12,364 bases of DNA, taken from contig JAESRY010000072.1 in the NCBI GenBank assembly GCA_016764415.1, forward strand, positions 1,334 through 13,697, read 5' to 3'. A program made the translations under genes and the position numbers. Below, in pieces: positions 1 through 7,998 of this stretch (position 1 is its first letter; every line of letters begins with the position of its first letter). The notes under the pieces are model-generated. The model did no database searches. It was not told where the DNA came from and saw nothing but the letters and a program-made list of their open reading frames with translations. The stretch is from Cycloclasticus sp. Its GTDB lineage: Bacteria > Pseudomonadota > Gammaproteobacteria > Methylococcales > Cycloclasticaceae.

Positions 1-265
1 CTTTTAATGCCTGTTGCTTGCCTTGTATTTGTTCAGGCGTTAAAACTTGCTGTGAAAATGCTTTATGAATGGTATCTTTCCCAATCAATGTTTGCGTGTG
101 ATCAACCACATCCAATAACTTATCGACCTCAATAACGCCGTATGAATTTTGATCAATCAAACCTTCGCCATCAGGCACTCCGCTGTTTCCACGCAGAGAC
201 TCTTCTTTCAACATAAGCTCACGGATATGTTTAAACAACCCGCGCATTTTTGATGTTTTTTTCAA
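1..265 (-). CDS. MutS-family protein, N-terminal part (cut by left edge)
   Basis: Reading leftward from 265 gives 88 codons open to the window edge. Residues about 45-88 (EVDKLLDVVDHTQTLIGKD, then LTPEQIQGKQQAL) resemble the start of the MutS core region, where a hydrophobic stretch, a D-x-T-x-T-x-x-G-like segment and an I-x-x-(R/K)-Q segment follow each other. MutS-family proteins bind DNA structures and hydrolyse ATP, but the ATPase domain would lie outside the window. Only about 45 residues precede the core, so the mismatch-recognition domain I of classical MutS seems to be absent. This suits a MutS-related paralogue better than the main mismatch-repair MutS. The start is chosen as TTG at 265-263 because GGAG lies 7 nt upstream. 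The in-frame ATG at 247-245 has no ribosome binding site. The gene is divergent from the acyltransferase gene across 84 bp. Family assignment rests on a short stretch and is moderately sure. Confidence 0.6.
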   Translation of the reverse strand, partial: MKKTSKMRGLFKHIRELMLKEESLRGNSGVPDGEGLIDQNSYGVIEVDKLLDVVDHTQTLIGKDTIHKAFSQQVLTPEQIQGKQQALK

Positions 266-349
266 CGTCTAGCTCCCTCAATTATTATCTAACACGATGC
301 GTTCAAATACCTTTCGCATTCGTCTTTATTATTGGTTAATCTTATCATT

Positions 350-1504
350 ATGGATGTAAAATTTCTTCAAAGCATAAACGACATTTCAGCAGCTGACTGG
401 AACACGCTTTTCAATACTGATTACCCGTTTATCCAACACGAATTTTTATTCTTGCTCGAGTCTAGCGGCTGCACTCAACGCGCCACCGGCTGGGATCCAT
501 GTCATATTATTGTCAGCGATAATGACCAACTCATCGCAGCAATGCCCAGCTATATTAAAACCCACTCATACGGTGAATACGTTTTCGATTGGGCTTGGGC
601 GAACGCCTACCAACAACATGGGTTAAATTATTATCCCAAACTGTTATCCGCTATTCCATTTACACCTGCCACTGGACCACGCCTAGCCTTTGCAAAAACA
701 GTTGACGGTGGCGAAGAAAAAATAAATATCATCCGGCATATTGACCAAGCTATACGCGATAAGTTCAACTCACAAAGCTTATCCAGCTGGCACCTGCTTT
801 TCCCTGATGCTGAACTTTCGTCTCTACTCGAACAATGCCAATGGGAGCAGCGCATCGGCATTCAATACCATTGGTTCAATAGAAACTATGCATCCTTCGA
901 TAATTTTCTGGATTCTTTTAAATCCCGTAAACGAAAAACCGTACGTAAAGAACGTGAAGCCGTCGCTAAGCAAGACATTTCCATGCGCATTGTTAGCGAC
1001 GATAATATTAGCAAAGAATTAATGAGTAAATTTTACCGCTTTTATCACCTCACTTATCTAAAACGTAGCGGACAGCAGGGCTACCTGAACTTAAGATTTT
1101 TTCAGCTTTTACTGAGTAAAATGAGCAGTAACCTCGTCATGATTTGCGCGATAAAAGATGAGGTGCTAATAGGTGCTGCACTGTGTTTTAAAGACAGCAC
1201 CACACTATACGGTCGCTACTGGGGTTGCGACCAAGAATACGACTTTTTACACTTTGAAGCCTGTTATTATCAAGGCATTGAATATTGTATTGACACAGGC
1301 CTACAGCGTTTTGACCCGGGCGCGCAAGGGGAGCATAAAATACCGCGTGGATTCGAGCCAACTAAAACATACTCCAATCACGTTATTCTTAACAAAGAAT
1401 TCCAACAAGCCATTAACCACTTTATTCAAGAAGAGCGCCTACAAATAACCGCTTATTCTGAGCAGCTATCAAAATCACTGCCTTTCAAAGAGAGCCACAT
1501 ATGA
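350..1504 (+). CDS. FemAB-like predicted N-acyltransferase (COG3146 / PF04339 type)
   Basis: This 384-residue protein matches my memory of the COG3146 'peptidoglycan biosynthesis/recognition' family, a GNAT/FemAB-fold group with no well-established substrate. Family-like stretches run the whole length: DYPFIQHEFLFLLESSGC near residue 25, EYVFDWAWANAY near 75, the basic block SFKSRKRKTVRKER at 189-202, and FDPGAQGEHKIPRGFEP at 321-337. The length is usual for the family and no signal peptide is visible, so it is probably cytosolic. ATG at 350 is chosen. A TTG at 332 would add six residues (MVNLII), but neither start has a clear Shine-Dalgarno sequence. The stop overlaps the next gene's start in ATGA, so the two are almost certainly translated together. 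By analogy with FemAB it may transfer an acyl or aminoacyl group. The substrate is inference and cannot be read from the sequence. Confidence 0.8.
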   Translation: MDVKFLQSINDISAADWNTLFNTDYPFIQHEFLFLLESSGCTQRATGWDPCHIIVSDNDQLIAAMPSYIKTHSYGEYVFDWAWANAYQQHGLNYYPKLLSAIPFTPATGPRLAFAKTVDGGEEKINIIRHIDQAIRDKFNSQSLSSWHLLFPDAELSSLLEQCQWEQRIGIQYHWFNRNYASFDNFLDSFKSRKRKTVRKEREAVAKQDISMRIVSDDNISKELMSKFYRFYHLTYLKRSGQQGYLNLRFFQLLLSKMSSNLVMICAIKDEVLIGAALCFKDSTTLYGRYWGCDQEYDFLHFEACYYQGIEYCIDTGLQRFDPGAQGEHKIPRGFEPTKTYSNHVILNKEFQQAINHFIQEERLQITAYSEQLSKSLPFKESHI

Positions 1505-2091
1505 ACAAGACCATTAGCAACATTATTGATGAAATACGCCGACTCGAGAAGGATCTTGAGGAACTTGTTGAGAGCCAGCAACGCAACTTCCTTTTCGAAA
1601 TTGAAGGGGCAAAGATTAAGTTCGAAAAAAACATTCTAGAGCAACAAAACGCATTAAAAGTTAACTTACATCAGTGGCTAAAAAAAAGCCGCCTAAGCTC
1701 AATTTTATCCATACCGTTTATTTACGGCATGATTATTCCACTAACTTTCATACACATCAGCATAGAGGTTTATCAAGCCATTTGCTTCCCTCTATACAAC
1801 ATCCCAAAAGTAAAACGTGGGAATTACTTTATTGCTGACAGGCAACAATTACCGTACTTAAATATTATCGAAAAATTTAACTGTGCCTACTGTAGCTATG
1901 GCAACGCCGTTATTGCCTATACACGAGAGATTATTGGTCGAACAGAGTTGTATTGGTGTCCTATCAAACACGCTAAAAAAATACTTGGCACACACCAGCA
2001 CTACAAACGGTTTCTAGATTTTGGCGAGTTTGATAATTACCACGAAAAAGTAGCAAAGATACGCGATAAAACGTCTAACCTAGATGAGTGA
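1501..2091 (+). CDS. Conserved hypothetical membrane protein with CxxC and CxxxH motifs
   Basis: I know no function for this 196-residue protein, though the segment around its cysteines looks like a widespread conserved hypothetical family. Residues 1-62 are charged and heptad-like (IIDEIRRLEKDLEELVES), probably a coiled coil. Residues about 65-98 are strongly hydrophobic and make one or two membrane passes. The C-terminal half carries C128-A-Y-C131 followed by S-Y-G-N, then E143, R147-T-E-L-Y-W and C153-P-I-K-H157. That spacing of three Cys and one His could bind a metal ion or form a redox centre. Its ATG overlaps the acyltransferase stop by 4 nt, so the two form an operon and may act together at the inner membrane. 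It ends 3 bp before the oppositely oriented lipoprotein gene, with no room for a terminator. The metal site and joint function are inference. Confidence 0.75.
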   Translation: MNKTISNIIDEIRRLEKDLEELVESQQRNFLFEIEGAKIKFEKNILEQQNALKVNLHQWLKKSRLSSILSIPFIYGMIIPLTFIHISIEVYQAICFPLYNIPKVKRGNYFIADRQQLPYLNIIEKFNCAYCSYGNAVIAYTREIIGRTELYWCPIKHAKKILGTHQHYKRFLDFGEFDNYHEKVAKIRDKTSNLDE

Positions 2092-2094
2092 CAA

Positions 2095-2505
2095 CTATTT
2101 AAATTTAAAATCTGGCATATCACTGCCTAAAAACCATTGCTTCGCTTCGTCATCAAACCACCAATGCTGGGTATGCTTAATTTTATACACTCGGCCTGTC
2201 GCATCTTGGATATAACTGAATAAAACGTAAGCCTCGGCAGTGCCTTCTTCCGCATTTGCTAATGAACCAATCAAATCATACGAAGTAACCGTTATATTAT
2301 CGAGCTGATCAATAGCCGCTAATTGGCGAGCGGGGTTTTCAAAGCGGATAACACTCGCCGCCGTATCATATGATTTCCATCGAAGCGCTTTCATAAATAA
2401 CTTCTGCTTGGCATCTAAATGCTCTAGTTTCTTTTGTTCAGTCAAGTGCGCGCAACCGGATAACATCATTATCAGAACAATAGAAAGCCACTTAATATTT
2501 TTCAT
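2095..2505 (-). CDS. Small lipoprotein of unknown function
   Basis: This 136-residue protein starts with a textbook lipoprotein signal: MKNIKW, a hydrophobic core, and the lipobox L-S-G-C with C18 as the lipidated residue. The residue after Cys is Ala, not Asp, so sorting to the outer membrane is expected. The mature part begins with a charged helix (AHLTEQKKLEHLDAKQKLF). It continues with aromatic-rich alternating sequence, including YVLFSYIQDATGRVYKIKHTQHWWFDD, that looks like a small mixed alpha/beta fold, perhaps NTF2-like; that fold guess is weak. AGG lies 6 nt before the ATG. Upstream on this strand the sequence TATAAT (2565-2560) could be a -10 box, but no good -35 is seen. The gene is convergent with the membrane protein gene (3 bp apart) and divergent from the efflux operon. 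I do not recognise a specific function. Confidence 0.75.
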   Translation of the reverse strand: MKNIKWLSIVLIMMLSGCAHLTEQKKLEHLDAKQKLFMKALRWKSYDTAASVIRFENPARQLAAIDQLDNITVTSYDLIGSLANAEEGTAEAYVLFSYIQDATGRVYKIKHTQHWWFDDEAKQWFLGSDMPDFKFK

Positions 2506-2596
2506 ACGTCGCCTTATTTTTTAATGCTATTAGTTTAGTACGCTTATCGACCCAGTGTCATTATAATTAAATATCATAATAATCTAATATATAAGT

Positions 2597-2625
2597 TTGG
2601 AAGATACCAATAATCATCGTACAAT
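2597..2625 (+). promoter_or_regulatory. Candidate sigma70 promoter of the RND efflux operon
   Basis: TTGGAA (2597-2602) and TACAAT (2620-2625) are separated by exactly 17 bp, matching the -35 and -10 consensus at 4/6 and 5/6 positions. Transcription would start near 2632. That leaves about 33 nt of leader before the TTG start at 2665 but only about 9 nt before the alternative GTG at 2641, which supports the later start. No operator or regulator gene is evident next to it. Confidence 0.55.
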
Positions 2626-2664
2626 GCGATTCAAGCTTATGTGCAAAATATCAGGGTGAGACTG

Positions 2665-3738
2665 TTGAATAAAAAAATATTTATTTTAATCGCTTTAGTT
2701 CTAATAATTTTCGGCGGTCTTTTCGGTACAAAATTTTTACAAATAAACAGCGCCAAATCTTCGCGCAAACCACCACCTCCACCTATTGTTACTACCACCC
2801 AAGTAGTTGAAGAAAAATGGGGGCGCGCTTTACACGCTGTAGGCACTATCAACCCTGTCTTTGGCGTTATATTGAGTAATGAAATAGCAGGTATCGTGTC
2901 TATTTTACATGTCGAGTCTGGGCAAGATGTCAGCAAAGGTGATGTGTTATTCGAGTTAGACACATCCACTGATAAAGCCCATTTAGCCGGGCTGGTGGCG
3001 AGCCAAAAACTCGCGCAAATTAAATTTAACCGACAATCAAAATTACTCAAAAGAAAATCTACGTCCCGTTCAAGTTATGACCAAGCTCGCGCAGAACTAG
3101 ACATCGCAAAAGCGGGTGTTATGGCGCAGCAAAGCGTTATCAATAAAAAGCTCATCCGCGCACCCTTTTCAGGGAAGCTGGGTATTCGTCAAATTAGTTT
3201 AGGGCAATATTTGAATAAGGGCACTCAAATAGCGCCGCTGGTTTCTTTGTCATCAACCATCGTGGATTTCGCCTTAGCCGAACGTTATTTTGCTGAACTA
3301 AAGGTCGGGCAAACGGTTAAGCTTAGCGTTCAAGCGTATCCCAAGGAAACATTTAAAGGCACTGTACAAGCCATTAACCCTGGGCTTCACGAAGACAGCC
3401 GAACCATCGCCGTTCGAGCAACAGTCCCTAACCCCGATGAAAAGTTAAGAGCCGGCATGTTTGCCGACATCAGTATCATCACCTCGGCGCCGCAACACGT
3501 TTTAACCTTACCCGAAACAGCCATTTTATTTAGCACCTATGGTGAAACGGTGTATTTAGTAAGCGATAAAGACGGCCAGCCGACTGTGCAGCAACGAACC
3601 ATTGAAACAGGTACACGACAACAAGGCCGCATTGAAATCATCAAGGGGTTAGCCTTGGGCGATAGTGTTGTGGATGAAGGGCACGTGAAGCTAAGAAACG
3701 GCATTAAAATAACCATCGATAATTTAGCCAAGCAGTAA
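2665..3738 (+). CDS. RND efflux periplasmic adaptor (membrane fusion protein, MexA/MdtA class)
   Basis: This protein links the inner-membrane RND pump to an outer-membrane channel. Residues 4-22 form a hydrophobic signal anchor, followed by a proline-rich linker (KPPPPP at 35-40). There is no lipobox Cys, so it is probably tethered by the helix and not lipidated. Next come the first half of the lipoyl domain (SGQDVSKGDVLFELD), a short alpha-hairpin rich in K, Q and A, the second lipoyl half (APFSGKLGIRQISLGQYL), a beta-barrel domain (LKVGQTVKLSVQAYP, LRAGMFADISI) and a membrane-proximal domain. The length of 357 residues is normal. TTG at 2665 is chosen because GGTGA ends 5 nt before it and it gives MNKKIFILIAL. 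GTG at 2641 (365 residues) and GTG at 2656 are alternatives. The permease gene starts 8 bp after the stop, forming an operon. Substrate range cannot be inferred. Confidence 0.93.
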   Translation: MNKKIFILIALVLIIFGGLFGTKFLQINSAKSSRKPPPPPIVTTTQVVEEKWGRALHAVGTINPVFGVILSNEIAGIVSILHVESGQDVSKGDVLFELDTSTDKAHLAGLVASQKLAQIKFNRQSKLLKRKSTSRSSYDQARAELDIAKAGVMAQQSVINKKLIRAPFSGKLGIRQISLGQYLNKGTQIAPLVSLSSTIVDFALAERYFAELKVGQTVKLSVQAYPKETFKGTVQAINPGLHEDSRTIAVRATVPNPDEKLRAGMFADISIITSAPQHVLTLPETAILFSTYGETVYLVSDKDGQPTVQQRTIETGTRQQGRIEIIKGLALGDSVVDEGHVKLRNGIKITIDNLAKQ

Positions 3739-3746
3739 TCAATATT

Positions 3747-6700
3747 TTGAAATTCACCGATATTTTCGTCACCCGCCCTGTCCTAGCTAGCGTTGTTAGC
3801 TTGCTTATTTTGGTCTTAGGGCTACGATCTATAGCGTCATTAGAAATACGCGAGTACCCAGAAACTAAAGATACCGTTATTTCCGTCAGCACGTCTTACC
3901 CCGGAGCCAGCAGCGAGCTCGTTAAAGGTTTTATCACAACCCCTTTACAACAAGCCATAGCCCAAGCCGAGGGGATCGACTACATTTCTGCCACCAGCCG
4001 CCAAGGACACTCATCGATCGAGGCACATATGCGGCTAAATTATGACGCAAATGCCGCTATTGCAGATATTCAAGCCAAAGTTGCAAGTCAACGAAGTGTT
4101 TTACCCGACGAAGCAAGAGACCCCGTTATAACGTCAAAAACAGGCTCTACCACCTCTTTAATGTATATCGCTTTTTTTGGCGATACAATGCAGCCCACGC
4201 AAATAGCCGATTACCTTCTACGTGTTATTCAACCAAGACTACAGTCCATCGAAGGTGTCGGGCAAGCGCGGCTATTAGGTAACAGCATTTATGCCATGCG
4301 TATTTGGTTAAAACCCAAGAGAATGGCTGCTTTAGGCATCACCGCTAATGATATTACCCAAGTCCTACGCAAAAACAATTACCTGTCCAGCGTCGGCAAA
4401 ACTAAAGGCCGCCTTATCAGCATAGACCTTGGCGCGACAACTGATGTGGCTGAAGAAAAAGACTTTTACAATCTCGTCGTCGGTAATAAAAACGGTACCT
4501 TAATTCGTTTATCCGATGTCGCCGACACTGAATTGGGAGCCGAAGGTTATGACAGTGAAAACTTATACAATGGCAAACCGGCTATCTTCATGGCTATCGA
4601 CCAGTCACCTGGCTCAAACCCACTCAACGTGGCACAAAGAGTACAACTCGCCTTGGAAGATATTAAGCAAAATCTACCTGAGGGCCTTAATGTTTACATG
4701 CCTTATGATGCCAGTAAATTTATTAGCGAATCAATCAACGAAGTTGGCATCACCTTACTCGAAGCATTAAGCATTGTTATCATCATTATCTTTCTATCCC
4801 TTGGATCGATAAGAGCCGCGATCATACCCGCTATCACCGTTCCCTTATCACTAATTGGTGCTGCTTCTCTCATGCTAGCACTCGGTTTCTCACTCAACTT
4901 ACTGACTCTACTTGCAATGATATTGGCCATTGGCCTAGTGGTTGATGATGCTATTGTGATGGTTGAAAATGTTCATCGTCATATCGAAATGGGTAAAACC
5001 CGAATTCAAGCAGCACTAGATGGTGCTAGAGAATTGGGCCTGCCCATTATCGCGATGACGACAACATTAATCGCTGTGTACTTTCCAATTGGTTTTATGG
5101 ATGGTTTAGTGGGCACATTGTTTACCGAGTTTGCCTTCTCTTTAGCCGCTGCCGTATTGATTTCTGGCATTGTCGCATTAACACTCGCCCCTATGCTCAG
5201 CGCCCGAGTATTAAAACCAGCCAATACAGCAGGGCCTTTTGAGAAGTCAGTGGAAGCATTTTTTGATCGACTTACACAAAGGTACAAAAACACCTTACAC
5301 CCTTTACTATCCACACCCTCTATTGCCATCGCCTTTTCATTGGTTGTACTTCTAAGCCTATACCCCATGTACATGCTATCGAAAAAAGAATTAGCACCAA
5401 CAGAAGATCGTGGCTTCCTCATTGCCTTAGGCGCCGCGCCGCAAACGGCAACGTTAGACTTCCTCAAAAAGCAAACTGAAAAAATTATTGCTATTTTCCG
5501 TGACATTCCAGAGCATGATCATAGTTTCGTATTGCTCGGCTTTGGCGGTGAAAGTAATAAAATGCTGGCAGGCTTTAAAATGTCTGACTCTGCAGAGCGA
5601 GAACGCACGCAGATGGACGTAAAGCCTGAATTACAGCAAAAACTTGCTAGCATAACTGGACTGAGAATAGCGGTGGTACAGCGCCCTGGATTGCCTGGTG
5701 CTGGAGGTGGACTACCGGTTCAATTCGTTATTCTTTCTGATGCTGGTTATGCAGAATTAAGCGATGTTGCAGGAGAACTTATTGGCAAAGCAATGCAAAG
5801 TGGCAACTTCATTTTCCTACAAAAAAGCGTTGAATTTGACCGACCCAAAATAAACCTAGTCATTGATAAAGATAGAGCCGCTGTTCTTGGGATCAGCATG
5901 GAAGAAATTGGTCGCAACTTATCTGGCTATTTTGGCGAAGGTTACGTAAACCGATTTAGTATGCAGGGGCGTAGCTATAAGGTCATCCCACAGGTAGCAG
6001 ATAACGACAGATCCAGCATAGAAAAACTGGACAACATTTACCTACAAACAGCAAGCGGCCAGCAAGTTCCACTGAGTTCGATTGTAACAATATCCAATCA
6101 AGTTGAGCCAAGCAAACGCACCCAGTTTCAACAACTAAATAGCCTCAGCATCGAAGGAATCTTGCGCCCAGGCATCACCTTAGGCACTGGCCTAAGCTAC
6201 CTTGAAGAGGAAGCAAAAAACTCTTTTCCAAAAAGTTTTAAATGGGACTACACCGGCAGTTCAAGACAATACAAACAACAAGGTAGTGCCTTGGTATTAA
6301 CCTTCTTTATGTCACTATTAATTATTTATTTGGTTCTCGCTGCACAATTCGAAAGCTGGCGTGACCCACTGATTATATTAGTCTCTGTACCGTTGTCTCT
6401 CGCCAGCGCGATGGCATTTCTAATGCTGGGCGCTGCCACTATTAATATTTACACCCAAGTTGGGCTAATTACATTAATTGGACTTGTCGCAAAAAATGGT
6501 ATTCTCATTGTAGAGTTTGCCAATCAATTGCAAATAACAGAAAAACTACCCCTAAGAGAGGCCGTGGAAAAGGCAGCATCTGTCCGCTTAAGGCCGATTC
6601 TAATGACGACCACCTCCATGATCGTTGCCATGCTACCGTTACTGTTCGCGTCTGGGCCGGGGGCTGTGAGCCGTTTTGATATTGGTTTAGTGGTTGCCAC

Positions 6701-6791
6701 AGGCTTAGGTATCGGCACCCTCTTCACCTTATATATTGTGCCTGCTTTTTATCTTGTATTAGCCAAAGATCATTCGGCTGACCAGCGCTAG
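3747..6791 (+). CDS. RND multidrug efflux permease (HAE1 / AcrB-like family)
   Basis: This proton-driven exporter sits in the inner membrane, works as a trimer and passes substrates through the adaptor to an outer-membrane channel. It has 1014 residues, slightly short but normal. The N-terminus MKFTDIFVTRPVLA fits the family start exactly, which fixes TTG at 3747 as the start even though no ribosome binding site is visible; translation probably depends on coupling to the adaptor gene. The first membrane helix is followed by a large periplasmic loop, then helices 2-6 with the proton-relay pair D400-D401 in AIGLVVDDAIVMVEN. After a second periplasmic loop, helix 10 carries K916 in GLVAKNGILIVEFAN, equivalent to AcrB K940, and LRPILMTT follows. 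All the relay residues checked are present, so the pump should work. No outer-membrane factor gene lies next to it. The stop codon overlaps the stop of the convergent anti-sigma gene. Confidence 0.96.
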   Translation: MKFTDIFVTRPVLASVVSLLILVLGLRSIASLEIREYPETKDTVISVSTSYPGASSELVKGFITTPLQQAIAQAEGIDYISATSRQGHSSIEAHMRLNYDANAAIADIQAKVASQRSVLPDEARDPVITSKTGSTTSLMYIAFFGDTMQPTQIADYLLRVIQPRLQSIEGVGQARLLGNSIYAMRIWLKPKRMAALGITANDITQVLRKNNYLSSVGKTKGRLISIDLGATTDVAEEKDFYNLVVGNKNGTLIRLSDVADTELGAEGYDSENLYNGKPAIFMAIDQSPGSNPLNVAQRVQLALEDIKQNLPEGLNVYMPYDASKFISESINEVGITLLEALSIVIIIIFLSLGSIRAAIIPAITVPLSLIGAASLMLALGFSLNLLTLLAMILAIGLVVDDAIVMVENVHRHIEMGKTRIQAALDGARELGLPIIAMTTTLIAVYFPIGFMDGLVGTLFTEFAFSLAAAVLISGIVALTLAPMLSARVLKPANTAGPFEKSVEAFFDRLTQRYKNTLHPLLSTPSIAIAFSLVVLLSLYPMYMLSKKELAPTEDRGFLIALGAAPQTATLDFLKKQTEKIIAIFRDIPEHDHSFVLLGFGGESNKMLAGFKMSDSAERERTQMDVKPELQQKLASITGLRIAVVQRPGLPGAGGGLPVQFVILSDAGYAELSDVAGELIGKAMQSGNFIFLQKSVEFDRPKINLVIDKDRAAVLGISMEEIGRNLSGYFGEGYVNRFSMQGRSYKVIPQVADNDRSSIEKLDNIYLQTASGQQVPLSSIVTISNQVEPSKRTQFQQLNSLSIEGILRPGITLGTGLSYLEEEAKNSFPKSFKWDYTGSSRQYKQQGSALVLTFFMSLLIIYLVLAAQFESWRDPLIILVSVPLSLASAMAFLMLGAATINIYTQVGLITLIGLVAKNGILIVEFANQLQITEKLPLREAVEKAASVRLRPILMTTTSMIVAMLPLLFASGPGAVSRFDIGLVVATGLGIGTLFTLYIVPAFYLVLAKDHSADQR

Positions 6792-7489
6792 AGCCATTCT
6801 ATTGCTTGATCCGCAAACTCTTCTTTAGGAAGTTCGGCAGTCGTACCGGCCAATACCGCTAAAGAACCTTTTCGCAATGGTTTGACCCAACCCTTCAAGC
6901 CTGCATAATTGAATGGCAACATAGTTTTGGGTGATAACTCAGGCATATAAATAACCGTTATTGCTTGCCCTTTATATCGATACACCATATGTAAGCCATA
7001 GCTATTACCAATTGGACACTTTTCTGCAAAACTCACCTCATTGGCAAATTTAACCTTCACACCAAATTGCTGGGTTACCTTTGCAAATTGAATATCACTT
7101 AAACGATGCGATGCTTGCATTGACCTGATACCATCGTGCTCAATGTGTTCAACCACTAAACGATCAAGGGGCAAACCTTGTTCGCCAGTCGTCGATTGAT
7201 AAACATTTACCAACCCTACTGCCATCAACAATGACGCCACCAAAGCCAACGACGATTTTGGCAACGTCCAGAATGACGATTGATGATTAACCACGTATTT
7301 ACGCACTGAGTGCCTAAAGCCCTCTGGCACGTCACAATGAATCACCTCAGCTAATTGCTTTTCAAACGTTGCTTGTTGCTCCACAAAAGCTTGGCAAGCC
7401 GTACAGCTTTGCAAATGCTCACACGCATCTCCGGCTATTTCGTTTGGAGCCGCTATATATTCAAATTTAAACTCATTACATTTCATCAT
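6788..7489 (-). CDS. Membrane anti-sigma factor with zinc-finger-like N-terminus (DUF3379 type)
   Basis: This 233-residue protein is predicted to hold the neighbouring ECF sigma factor inactive at the inner membrane. Residues 23-32 contain C-E-H-x3-C-x2-C (H25, C29, C32), the core of the zinc-binding anti-sigma domain, with C4 and C23 as further possible ligands. A single membrane helix covers about residues 78-96. The remaining roughly 135 residues should face the periplasm and act as the sensor; their sequence (GIRSMQASHRLSDIQFA, then GLHMVYRYKGQAITVIYMPE) resembles the DUF3379 family. Its start overlaps the sigma gene stop in ATGA-type coupling. Two adjacent ATG codons (7489 and 7486) are possible starts; AGGTG sits only 1 nt before the first and 4 nt before the second, so the second may be the one used. 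The signal sensed is unknown. Confidence 0.85.
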   Translation of the reverse strand: MMKCNEFKFEYIAAPNEIAGDACEHLQSCTACQAFVEQQATFEKQLAEVIHCDVPEGFRHSVRKYVVNHQSSFWTLPKSSLALVASLLMAVGLVNVYQSTTGEQGLPLDRLVVEHIEHDGIRSMQASHRLSDIQFAKVTQQFGVKVKFANEVSFAEKCPIGNSYGLHMVYRYKGQAITVIYMPELSPKTMLPFNYAGLKGWVKPLRKGSLAVLAGTTAELPKEEFADQAIEWL

Positions 7490-7998
7490 GCACCTACTTG
7501 CCCGTCTTCGGGTCGCAATACGTCTCTTAACTTTTGTTTCGCTCTGAATAATCGCGTCATGGTTGCGCTTTTACTGATATTACAAACAGACGCTATCTCT
7601 TCACAGCTCAAACCACCAACCACTTGTAATAACAATGGCTCACGGTAGTCTTCGCTTAGTTCAGCCAATGCTTGTTTAAGCGCAAACGCTTCTGGACTTG
7701 TATCATTATCAGTATCTCTTAAGCTCACCGTATCTAACTCCATATCCACCATATTCGGTTGGTATCGCGTATAAAGTCGAGCGTGTTCGTTACGTAAAAT
7801 AGTCATTAACCACGCTTTACTGGAAGACACATCACGTAGCTTATCTAATGACTTCCAAGCCCGCAGACAGGTTTCTTGCACTAAATCTTCAGCCATGCTT
7901 TTGTCCCGACACCGCCATAACGCATAACGAAATAAATCATCGCTATACACCAGTACCAAACGTTCATACTCAAGTTGTTTTTTCTTCTCTTGCAACAT
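7486..7998 (-). CDS. ECF-type RNA polymerase sigma factor
   Basis: This 170-residue protein has the two-domain layout of extracytoplasmic-function sigma factors. The sigma-2 region runs from about residue 15 to 80 (DDLFRYALWRCRDKSMAEDLVQETCLRAWKSL), where the D-x-x-Q-E-T segment and following helix contact core polymerase and the -10 element. The sigma-4 region covers about 110-160, with LSEDYREPLLLQVVGGLS and a helix-turn-helix ending in MTRLFRAKQKLR that reads the -35 element. There is no sigma-3 domain, as expected. AGG lies 4 nt before the ATG. The downstream anti-sigma gene overlaps it by 3-4 nt, which usually ensures a balanced ratio of the two proteins. Members of this class often activate their own promoter, but I found no convincing ECF-type promoter upstream, so target genes cannot be named. 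Confidence 0.93.
   Translation of the reverse strand: MLQEKKKQLEYERLVLVYSDDLFRYALWRCRDKSMAEDLVQETCLRAWKSLDKLRDVSSSKAWLMTILRNEHARLYTRYQPNMVDMELDTVSLRDTDNDTSPEAFALKQALAELSEDYREPLLLQVVGGLSCEEIASVCNISKSATMTRLFRAKQKLRDVLRPEDGQVGA

Noticed and set aside
332..349. TTG at 332 as the start of the acyltransferase
   Set aside because: It would add only six residues with no ribosome binding site, and ATG at 350 is available in frame. The choice remains slightly uncertain.
2637..3050. 137-codon minus-strand reading frame
   Set aside because: It is antisense to the adaptor gene and covers its promoter and signal anchor, with no domain of its own.
5006..5506. 166-codon minus-strand reading frame
   Set aside because: It lies wholly inside the permease gene, whose family motifs are intact on the plus strand; the long antisense frame is a codon-use shadow.
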